Assembly (NCBI GenBank): GCA_947172415.1
Contig: OX359194.1
Span: 5,952,001 to 6,016,000, forward strand
DNA length: 64,000 bases
Source of the DNA: Chondrosia reniformis
Taxonomy: Eukaryota > Porifera > Demospongiae > Chondrillida > Chondrillidae
Direction: 5' to 3'
Position numbers and translations under genes: made by a program. The notes beneath the pieces are model-generated. The model made no database searches. It was not told the origin of the DNA and was given only the letters and a program-made list of their open reading frames with translations. This document shows, in pieces, positions 43,620 to 55,000 of the stretch (position 1 is its first letter; the number at the start of each line of letters is the position of its first letter).

Positions 43620-45773
43620 AAGTTTATAGACAATAAGTGATATTATTTATGGGTGTGGTTGTTAAATATTGTGGATACTGATTATACAATTTCAATGCCA
43701 TATTGTATACTTGGCCATAGTATGAGATGTTATATTCTTGTTTGGAAGTACTGTACTGTATATAAAACTGTTAGTCGTAATCACACTGTTAGTACATTCT
43801 CAACTACATATATAATGAAGATGAAATATTTCATAGTACATACCATATACCATAACACATATGTACATACCCCATACCTTGAGTGAGAGAGGGGAGGGAG
43901 AGGGAGAGCAGGAGAGGAGGTGAGTGAGAGGGAGGGAGGAGAGCAGGATGGGAGGTGAGTGAGAGGGAGGAAGGAGAGCAGGATGGGAGGTGAGTGAGAG
44001 GGAGGAAGGAGAGGAGGTGAGTGAGAGGGAGGGAGGAGAGGAGGTGAGTGAGAGGGAGGGAGGAGAGCAGGATGGGAGGTGAGTGAGAGGGAGGAAGGAG
44101 AGAAGGAGAGGAGGTGAGTGAGAGGGAGGAAGGAGAGAAGGAGAGGAGGTGAGTGAGAGGGAGGAAGGAGAGGAGGAGAGTGAGAGGGAGGAAGGAGAGG
44201 AGGTGAGTGAGAGGGAGGAAGGAGAGGAGGAGAGTGAGAGGGAGGAAGGAGAGGAGGTGAGTGAGAGGGAGGAAGGAGAGGAGGAGAGTGAGAGGGAGGA
44301 AGGAGAGGAGGTGAGTGAGAGGGAGGGAGGAGAGCAAGAGAGGAGTAGAGTGGGTGGGAGGGAGGAGGGAGAGCGTAAGGGATGGGAGGAGGAGAGGAGG
44401 AGGGTGAACTGGAGGGAGGGAGGTGGGAGAAGGAGAGGAAGGGAGATATATTTATGGTCTTGTTTTTCTTATGTATAGTCAATTGAAGTGGGCACCATTT
44501 CATGTGACCTTTGTACAGTAATGATCCTGGTCCTGCGTCCTTATGTTGACAACAACAAAACATTGGTGAGTCACTGTAGTGCAAGTAGTGTTACTGACCA
44601 TTTCCTGAAATCCTTTGGATTCTGGTCATGTCATATTGAATTGTTGTGTATTGTTCCCCTATCAATACATTTGATTCACATTTTACTAGTTGATGCGTGT
44701 AATGTTTTAATCTATAGCTATTTTTGAGGATTTTATTCTCTTTAGAATTAGATTGGAGTTTTTTGTCAATCGACTTCTTATTTCACTTCACCTCCACTGG
44801 TGGGGGATAATATATGTAACATGAGTATATCTTGTAAGAGTGATTTTTTCAGAGCTAGTTTACACAATGCTTATAATGCTAACTGTGTACATGAGTTCTC
44901 AGTGGTAGCATACTTCTTTCTTATTACAGACGGAATGACCTGTCTTTCTATGAAGTTTTTGTTTTTTCTGTAGAGTGAAGCTCTGGCGTTTGGTAAAGAA
45001 TTTTGTGATGATCTTGCCACTAAATACAAAGATGATGTGAGCAAATGTGTAAACTGAACTAGTACAGTATGTATGTAGTGACACTATATTGAGTGGATAC
45101 CTGCTTGAGTATCGCATTGTGGATCATTTTTTATCATCTTTTGAATGGTGCATCTTTCAGCTCTTTGAGTGTCTATATACACAGTTTGGGTTTAAATCCT
45201 TTGGTTGACGATTTGTTCATTTTATCACCTATTGAAGACCCACAGCATTGAAACGTTTGACCAAAAGATTTGAACCAAACTGCAATTTTAGATGCTCAAA
45301 GAGTTGGAAGAAGTGCCACCCAAAGATGACTTTTAAGACGATGTTGACTTGAACATCTCTGATATTCTAAGTCTGGTTATCTCTGGAGAGTGTTACTGAT
45401 GCCTGTTTGAAAGGATTGCTACAGGAGCAATGTTATATTCAGAAAATGTTAATTTCTTTGCTAATCCATAGTGATTGTGTAACAAAGGATAATTTGTTTG
45501 TTTGTTTATAGTGTTTGAACTTTGTCACTCAGTACTTTCCTTTGGCATATGAATTGATTAAGCACGAAGTGGTAAGTGCTTTGTCTCTGGATCTGGTCAA
45601 AGTAGCTTTAGTAATTCTTAACATTCTTAGTAGCACCACAAAAGTTCTTTAGCTACTTACTGACTGAGCAATATCACATGTAATTATGAACATGGTACTT
45701 CTTTTGTATTTCCTCCATTCTCTAGGATAATAACGAGATCTGTGTTGACTTTGGACTGTGCAAGAGAACATGA
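43304..45773 (+). CDS. Saposin-like gene B (SapA + one SapB)
   Basis: Six exons: 43304-43355, 43435-43577, 44479-44565, 44974-45036, 45512-45571, 45726-45773, giving 150 residues. The order is signal peptide; SapA domain (CTWGPSYWCKDSLAAEEC, then YCEERVW); and a SapB domain with the six-cysteine arrangement across exons (CDLC, FCDDL, CLNF, ICVDFGLC). All SapB exon junctions are phase 0, as in genes C and D. Saposins solubilise or bind lipids in lysosomes, while other SapB proteins permeabilise membranes; which applies here is unknown. An N-glycosylation sequon (NKT) follows the first helix, as in many saposins. AATAAA occurs near 45842. Intron 2 holds a purine-rich minisatellite and intron 4 an inverted repeat. 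Confidence 0.82.
43881..44440 (+). repeat. Polypurine minisatellite containing repeated GAGGTGAGT
   Basis: Units such as 'gaggtgagtgagagggagg' with 'aaggagaggag' variants fill much of saposin B intron 2. The plus strand is nearly all purine. About a dozen units contain GAGGTGAGT, identical to an ideal 5' splice site. Continuous open frames on both strands result from the repeat and are not genes. Confidence 0.9.
45161..45304. repeat. Imperfect inverted repeat, saposin B intron
   Basis: The arm 'ctctttgagtgtctatata' with continuation to 'aaatcctttggt' (45161-45205) pairs with 45260-45304 ('accaaaagatttgaaccaaa' and so on). The loop contains 'gaagaccc' and 'gaaacg', possibly degraded hammerhead-type pieces. 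Confidence 0.6.
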
Positions 45774-46095
45774 CACTCCACCTATATATAATGCTAATAC
45801 CTGTATTATAACAATATAATGCTAATATATACCTGTATTATAATAAATTATTAATTTTGAAGTTGGTCTTTTTATGCAGAATGCCTTCACGTTACGTGCT
45901 ATTTTACACTCCGAATGACCTCGCAGCGTGAAGGTCATTTCGTTGATCACGAGTTGCCAATAACCATATTCATGAGTGGCCTCATGACCCCCAGTCATAA
46001 GACCACTTTTAGCTACCCACACGCTCGTAACTCTGCGGTACGACTCCATTTCCTTCTTTTGAATCTGATCGCTGCTTCTCCAAAAAATTGAAACA
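45774..46095. promoter_or_regulatory. Intergenic gap between saposin genes B and C
   Basis: This 320-bp interval holds the gene B polyadenylation region (AATAAA near 45842) and the gene C promoter. No TATA box was clear. Confidence 0.4.
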
Positions 46096-49000
46096 ATGAA
46101 AGTGTTTGGTTTTCTTATTTTGGCCTTAATGACTGGTAAGTTGAAATAGGAAACCCCCGATTTGGCTATATCTTTGTATGCATGGATATTATGATTACAG
46201 CTGCATTTAGAAAAGTGTGTTTTTTGGAACTGGAAAGAAGGTTGCAGCGCCTTTAATAGTAATTAATATCTGCCTCTAGTGTCCTGTTTCGCTGCTCTCG
46301 GAGAGGAGAGGTGCACTTGGGGACCATCGTATTGGTGTAAGAGCCAGGACACAGCTAAGGAGTGCGGTACTGTCGAGTATTGTCAGACGAAAGTCTGGAA
46401 GACAGAGGTATTGTACATAGATTAAGAGTACGACGATCACTCCAACGGAAGCAATACATCCATGCATACTCTATTCTGCTATTTCTCCCGTTCCACATTC
46501 GTAATATTATTCATCTTTTGTTTCGTATGTTGCGGTGACAGTCCTAAGTAGTTAACCTAATTTCTTCCTCTGCTTTTCATAGCTTAGATCCTTTGCAGTA
46601 TATTAATTAATATAAAAGTTTGTTTTATTATCGTGAAAATTATTGGGCATGCTGTATAGATAACGAAGCCTGTGATAGGCGAAACGTTGCCTTAATAAAG
46701 CGACTTGTCGGTGTGCTCGATCGTCCAAAGGAATCGCTCTATTACTGTTTTCATTATATTATTATTTATTTTGAGTGCATTGTTGCATGTTTACAATATA
46801 TGCATTACAAGTTATATATCAACACTGCTCAAAGAAGGATGACTATCCAGCCATCACGTAAATCCTCCCCCACAGACCAAATGGTCACAGTAAGTCTAGG
46901 GCAACCAAACCTAGCCAGTTAGTCCATGCAGGAGAAAACAGCCTGAGGAAAAGTGGACTTCTGCGGGATTTGAACCTGCGATCTTCAGCTTTGCTCTGCC
47001 TTTTCTCCTGCATGGACTAACTAGGCTAGGCTAGGTGTTGGTCTGTGGGGGAGGATTTACGTGATGGCTGGATAGTCATCCTTCTTTGAGCAGTGTAGAT
47101 ATATAACTTGTAATGTGATGATAACCTGCTCACATAGAACTTATTGAAATATATGCATGTTTACAATATATGCATGTAGCATGTTTTAGCTTCAATTGTA
47201 TGATTTGTGCATGTTCACTTCACTGCAGCCAACACCCCCAGAAACAAGGCAAACGCAGGTATGTATGGCAGACCCTTCACCATGTGGACACGTATAGTAG
47301 GTTTAGTACAAATCTAATTCAGAATATTTCACTGAAAAATATTTGTACTTTTATTAATCTTCTTTTGTGATTTATACAGCCTAGCGATGATGCATGTACT
47401 ATCTGCAAACTGGTAGTCAACTTATTGGAAGATCTCGTGGCTAAAAATAGCACTGAAGTTAGTTAATGGTTCTGTTCCACCTAATTATTTTATAAAGTCA
47501 TAATTATTTCTTTGATGTACATTCATACCATATTAGGCCAAAATTGCCTGATGTAAGGACCATTCCTTCCAATAGCTTTAGCTACACCTTAAAAGTGTTC
47601 TAATTTCTGAACCAATATTGATCAATTATTTCCTGACTTGATGCATAAAAATACTGTTTATACTATTTTAGTAATATTTGTTTATGTGGCATTTTAATGG
47701 CTTCCAAATCATAATGTTATTTCTCTCTTGTTTAGCAAGAGGCTAAAGACGAAGTGGAAAAATTGTGTTCTATTTTAGGATCATTTTCAAAAGAGGTGTG
47801 TTCTGCATTTGAATCTATTATTAGAGCACTGTCTCACTAGGACTGAATCATATTACCAGTAAAGGTCAAGTCGATATCATGAGTCACCACTTTCACGGGC
47901 TGGTGTTGTTTATTGTTATAAGTATCTTAGCATTAAGTGTAGTGTATCTTTCAGTTTACCATTACACTACAGGTTGCTAAGCACTGATCACTATGGCAAC
48001 CATGGCATTCCAGTTTCTTGTTACACTTGTATGAGTGTTAATTTACAAGTGTACAGGAATACACACATGCATGCAATTAATGCAATTACTTTTTGCAGTG
48101 TTATGATTTGGTCAATGAATTTTTTCCAGAAATTTGGAAGTTTTTAGAAGAGGAATTGGTGAGTAAATTGTATTTCTCAATCAATCAATCAACATCATAA
48201 ATCCCCAGTCCTGGGGATCACTCTGTATATACAAATAAAAAATAGAAATATACATTCTCATACATGCAGGGTGTTATAATTCTATAATCTCCTTGCATCA
48301 GAAGGTATCGCTCCACTGCTTTCTGGGCCGCTTCCTTCTACTTCTCCCGCCATTACTCTTTCTGCCAAACTTTCTGGTTTCTCGATCACCTTCACTCTCC
48401 AACTCTCTCTCCTCTCCGTTATTACATCCACAATCAACCTCTACTGTAACCTTTCCCTGATCTCCACATTTCTAATGTGATCCATCCTAGTCACTCCTGC
48501 AACTCTCCTTAAAATACTCATTTCCATTGCCTGCTGCCTTGACTTTCCTTCTCCCTCAACACCCATGATTCACACCCATACATCATCATTGGTGCCACAA
48601 TTGCATTGTATACTTCCATCTTAGCTTTCCAACTCAACCTTCTGTTCCCAAATACTTTTGCTTTCATTGCCCCGACTGTGCCTAATGCAATCCCAACTCT
48701 TCTCTTCAACTCTCCTTCCATTCTCCCGTCTTCACTAAACTTCACCCCCAGATACACTGCCTCACTAACATTCTCCACACTGTGTCCTTCTACCTCTATA
48801 CCTTACACCCAGTGGTCTCTCTACCAATTGCCATCGTGTTGGTTTTTGTCCAATTTATTGTCAGTTTGTGTTCCTTCACTGCTGTTTGCAGTGCCCTGAC
48901 GTTATGATCCAGGTCCTCCTCCATTTCTGTGAGATTGTATTTCTTTGTAAGAATATAGTTTCTTGTTATCCTAATATGTCAGGATTACTAAATCTCAAAA

Positions 49001-52000
49001 AAGTGCCCACAGAAAAGTAATTTGTATCTCAAAGGAAAGAGATAGATTGCAACAGATGTTCCTGGTGTAATGTAATGAATTTTGGATATTAGACACAATT
49101 TCTAGTATTGATGTGTGTTCATAATAACTAGATAGTAGTGAAAATACTGAGTTTGTATGAAATGGAAACATTCTCTTAAGTACATATGTACGTATATAAA
49201 GATTAAATAGCTTATTTATGTTTACATGCTTGTATAAAGACTGTTATCATTTCCTGTATTTATATAGAGCTCAGGAGTAATATGTGAAAAGATTGGTCTC
49301 TGTAGTGCAACTGTTCTACACACAAAGGTAGCTGTAAGTCCTATCCACACCTGTTTATATGGTATCAGTATTGACATGAGCAAGTTTGAATGTACACTGA
49401 GTGTCTCTTTCCATTTTGTTAATTTTTCTGTTGTACAGCCAAAAGCTGATCTCTGTGATATTTGCAAGCTTATTACCAGCTACCTAAAGCCATTTGTGGA
49501 CAGCAATGCAACTGAAGTGAGTATACATCTCCAATTAACTGCTTAGATATATTTTAGCAGCTGCATTGAATGAGTAGTTTCTTTTAAAATATTACCAGAT
49601 TCGAACTTCATCTTTTGACTCAAGTATGTTTGTATAATTGTAGGCAGAAGTGAAAGATGCTCTTGATAAACTTTGTGGACTTCTGCCAAGCCAATATGCA
49701 GCACAGGTAAGCTAACTGGTATCATTGCATATATCCGAGAGTAAGGTAGTCTCTCTAAGTAAGGGATTGCTGAAAAGAATATGGACGCCCTATTCATGTA
49801 TTATTAATTAGCACCTCATAAATCAACAACAACTTAATTCTTGGATAAATTCAATTGTTTCCTCAGTTCTTCTCAGTTTGTTTCACAAATGAAGCAACTA
49901 GCTTTATGTTATCATATGGATTTGTGATTCTTTTTGGGGCAGCAAAGGTGCCTCTATATTGTTCTGTTTTTACCTTTATAAAATGGCGGACGCTCGGGCT
50001 AAAAATTAGTTTTCTCTTCCTTTGCGTCAAACATTGAACCAATGAAAAGGATTTAGAAACCACCTTTACTAATACTATACAATGTAAGCCTACGTGAATC
50101 CTGCTATGTATTTATGTTTGTATCCCTTAGTGTACTGATTTTGTTAATCAGTACTTTCCACAAGTTTGGAAGCTACTTCAGGATGAAATAGTAAGCACTA
50201 TGTCATAGTTTAAATGAGCTAGTTCCTGCCTGTTCACAACGTACAGTATATAAAGTGTATACTTAATGAGGTTTTCTTTGCATACAGTAGAAAGTGATTA
50301 ACAAGAAATCCAAATTAATATTCTTTATTTATATTGCTTGTATGAGACATATGCAGAATGATGAATGTATTTTTGAGGTTCTCTCTTCTGTGCTTTGCAG
50401 GATACTGGAAAGATCTGTGTACAGATTGGAGTTTGTCCAAGTGTGTCAATTTCTGTTGTTGAGAAAGTAAAAGAGGTACTTATATTTATAAGGCTACCTC
50501 TATAATCAGGACACCTCTATAATCAGGTCACTTCTATAATCAGGTCACCTCTATAATCAGGTCACCTCTATAATCAGGTCACCTCTATAATCAGGTCACC
50601 TCTATAATCAGGTCACCTCTATAATCAGGTCACCTCTATAATCAGGTCACCTCTATAATCAGCTAGTAAAAGATATAAATCACCAGTTAATGGATTGCAC
50701 CACGTATGGCTTCCAGTTCGTAACCTTGGACGTATATTTACACATATTTATATCTGTCAGCAAAATGGCGGACCCTTCGCTTTCTCTTCCTTTACATCAA
50801 GCATTAAACCAATGAAAAGTATTTAGAAACCACCTTTACTAATATTATGTAACCTAAAGCCTTCACAAAAACGTTTTCTATGATATATGGCCTTGAAATT
50901 CATGGCAATCAAGCGACGACCAGAATTGGTTAACTGGACATTCAAGAACCAGCAAGTAGTTCGAGTTTGGGGGTGCTAGTTATGTTGTGTTGTATTAAGT
51001 ACATATGCATGTGATTGTACGCATGTTGCAATATTTTAATATCAGAAGCCTCTACACTTTTTTCTACACACAAAGGTAGCTGTAAGTCCTATACACACCT
51101 GTTTATGGTATCAGTATTGACATGAGCAAGTTTGAATGTACACTAAGTCTCTAGCTCTTTCCATTTTGTTAATTTTTCTGTTGTACAGCCAAAAGCTGAT
51201 CTCTGTGATATTTGCAAGCTTATTACCAGCTACCTAAAGCCATTTGTGGACAACAATGCAACTGAAGTGAGAAATCATCTCCAATTAACTGCTTAGATAT
51301 ATTTTAGCAGCTGCATTGAATGAGCAGTTTCTTTAAAATATTACCAGATTCAAACTCCATATGTTTGTATAATTGTAGGCAGAAGTGGAAAATGCTCTTG
51401 ATAAACTTTGTGGACTTCTTCCAAGCCAATATGCATCACAGGTAAGCTAACTGGTATCATTGCATATATCAGAGAGTAAGGTAGTCTCTCTAAGTAAGGG
51501 ATGGCTGAAAAGAATATGGCTGCCCTATTCATGTATTATTAATTAACACCTCATAAATCAACAACAACTTAATTCTTGGATAAATTCAATTGTTTCCTCA
51601 GTTCTTCTCAGTTTGTTTCACAGATGAAGCAACTAGCTTTATGTTATCATATGGATTTGTGATTCTTTTTGGGGCAGCAAAGGTGCCTCTATATTGTTCT
51701 GTTTTTACCTTTATAAAATGGCGGACGCTCGGGCTAAAAATTAGTTTTCTCTTCCTTAACGTCAAGCATTAAACCAATGAAAAGGATTTAGAAACCACAT
51801 TTACTAATACTATACAATGTAAGCCTACGTGAATCCTGCTATGTATTTATGTTTGTATCCCTTAGTGTACTGATTTTGTTAATCAATACTTTCCACAAGT
51901 TTGGAAGCTACTTCAGGATGAAATAGTAAGCACAATGTCATAGTTTAAATGAGCTAGTATGAACATATGTAAATAGTTCCTGCCTGTACACAACGTACAG

Positions 52001-55000
52001 TATATGAAGTGTATACTTAATGAGGTTTTCTTTGCATACAGTAGAAACTTATTACCAAGAAATCCAAAATAAATATTCTTTATTTATATTGCTTGTATGA
52101 GACATATGCAGAATGATGAATGTATTTTTGAGGTTCTCTCTTCTGTGCTTTGCAGGATACTGGAAAGATCTGTGTACAGATTGGAGTTTGTCCAAGTGTG
52201 TCAATTTCTGTTGTTGAGAAAGTAAAAGAGGTACTTATATTTATAAGGCTACCTCTATAATCAGGACACCTCTATAATCAGGTCACCACTATAATCAGGT
52301 CACCTCTATAATCAGGTCACCTTTATAATCAGGACACCTCTATAATCAGGACACCTCTATAATCAGGTCACCTCTATAATCAGGACACCTCTATAATCAG
52401 GTCACCACTATAATCAGGTCACCTCTATAATCAGGTCACCTTTATAATCAGGACACCTCTATAATCAGGACACCTCTATAATCAGGTCACCTCTATAATC
52501 AGGACACCTCTATAATCAGGACACCTCTATAATCAGGACACCTCTATAATCAGGACACCTCTATAATCAGGTCACCTCTATAATCAGGACACCTCTATAA
52601 TCAGGTCACCTCTATAATCAGGTCACCTCTATAATCAGGTCACCTCTATAATCAGGACACCTCTATAATCAGGTCACCTCTATAATCAGGTCACCTCTAT
52701 AATCAGGTCACCTCTATAATCAGGTCACCTCTATAATCAGGACACCTCTATAATCAGGTCACCTCTATAATCAGGTCACCTCTATAATCAGGTCACCTCT
52801 ATAATCAGGACACCTCTATAATCAGGTCACCTCTATAATCAGGTCACCTCTATAATCAGGTCACCTCTATAATCAGGACACCTCTATAATCAGGACACCT
52901 TCATAATCAGCTAGTAAAAGATATAAATCACCAGTTAATGGATTGTACCACGTATGGCTTCCAGTTCGTAACCTTGGACGTATATTTATACATATTTATA
53001 TCTGTCAACAAAATGGTGGACCTTTCACTTTCTCTTCCTTTACATAAAACATTGAACCAATGAAAAGGATTTAGAAACCACCTTTACTAATACTATGTAA
53101 CATAAAGCCTTCACAAAAACGTTTTCTATGAGATATGGCCTTGAAATTCATGGCAATCAAGTGACGGCCAGAATTGGTTAACCGGACATTCAAGAACCAG
53201 CAAGTAGTTCGAGTTTGGGGGTGCTAGTTATGTTGTGTTGTATTAAGTACATATGCATGTGATTGTACGCATGTTGCAATATTTTAATATCAGAAGCCTC
53301 TACACTTTTTTCTACACACAAAGGTAGCTGTAAGTCCTATCCACACCTGTTTATGGTATCAGTATTGACATGAGCAAGTTTGAATGTACACTAAGTCTCT
53401 AGCTCTTTCCATTTTGTTAATTTTTCTGTTGTACAGCCAAAAGCTGATCTCTGTGATATTTGCAAGCTTATTACCAGCTACCTAAAGCCATTTGTGGACA
53501 ACAATGCAACTGAAGTGAGAAATCATCTCCAATTAACTGCTTAGATATATTTTAGCAGCTGCATTGAATGAGCAGTTTCTTTAAAATATTACCAGATTCA
53601 AACTCCATATGTTTGTATAATTGTAGGCAGAAGTGGAAAATGCTCTTGATAAACTTTGTGGACTTCTTCCAAGCAAATATGCAGCACAGGTAAGTTAACT
53701 GGTATCATTGTATATATCAGAGAGTAAGGTAGTCTCTCTAAGTAAGGGATGGCTGAAAAGAATATGGCCGCCCTATTCATAAATCAACAACGAATCACTC
53801 AATGAAGCAACTAGCCTTAAGGATTTGTGATTCTTTTTTTCCTCTTCTTATTTAACAAAATATGTGCAATGTGATTCAGTCTCTCTTCTCATTTATATTG
53901 CATTAATGCTATACCCTACTAGCTATTTAGTATGGCTTCCTGTTTTTACCTTTATATTTGTCAACAAAATGGCGGACGCTCGGCTAAAAATTAGCTTTCT
54001 CTTCCTGTTATGTATTTATGTTTGTATCCCTTAGTGTACTGCTTTTGTTAATCAATACGTTTCACAAGTTTGGAAGCTTTTACAGGAAGAAATAGTAAGC
54101 ACTATGTCATAGTTTAAATGAGCTATTACAACATACAGTATATAAAGTGTATGATTATTATGATTTTACTAGTTGGAAAGGCGCCCTTATATTGTTCTCT
54201 GAAATTATGTTAACGTATGGCTTACTGTTCGTAATCTTATATATATACAGTGCAAGTTACAATATTTATATCTGTCACAAAAATGGCGGACGCTCAGCTG
54301 GTTTTCATTTTCTAGCTTAAAAATTAGCTTTCCCTTCCTTTGCATCAAACATTGAACGAACGAAAAGGATTTAAAATCACCTTTACTAATACTATGTAGC
54401 ATAAAGCTTGCGCAAAAATGTTTTCTACGAGAAATGGCCTTGAAATTGCCGGCAATCAAGCAACAACTGGAATCGGTTAACTGGACATCTAAGAACCAGC
54501 AAGTACGTAGTTTGAGTTTGGGGGCACCTGGCGTCCCACAAGTTTATTAAACTCGAAATACTTGTTTCCTTTGCATACAGTAGAAACTGATTAACAAGAA
54601 ATCCAAAGTAACATTCTTTATTTATAGAGTCATGTCAGAATGATGAATGTATTTTTGAGGTTCTCTCTTCTGTGCTTTGCAGGATACTGGAAAGATCTGT
54701 GTACAGATTGGAGTTTGTCCAAGTGTGTCAATTTCTGTTGTTGAGAAAGTAAAAGAGGTACTTATATTTATAAGGCTACCTCAATAATCAGGACACCTCT
54801 ATAATCAGGTCACTTCTATAATCAGGTCACCTCTATAATCAGGTCACCTCTATAATCAGGTCACCTCTATAATCAGGTCACCTCTATAATCAGGTCACCT
54901 CTATAATCAGGTCACCTTTATAATCAGGTCACCTTTATAATCAGGTCACCTCTACAATCAGGACACCTCTATAATCAGGTCACCTCTATAATCAGGTCAC

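Noticed and set aside
43781..44584. 267-codon and 168-codon Pro/Leu/Ser-rich open frames on the minus strand
   Set aside because: Antisense readings of the polypurine minisatellite; low complexity only.
45283..45335. Extra saposin B exon beginning after 'ttttag' and ending in a stop
   Set aside because: It lies in one arm of an inverted repeat and would truncate the SapB domain; exons 45512 and 45726 complete the cysteine pattern instead.
46655..46700. Second hammerhead ribozyme candidate
   Set aside because: Stem II and GAAAC are present, but the CTGANGA box reads ATAACGA, with two changes at essential positions.
50495..50662. Possible CRISPR array (regular 17-bp repeats)
   Set aside because: Repeats are contiguous with no unique spacers, they lie in eukaryotic introns, and no cas genes are present.
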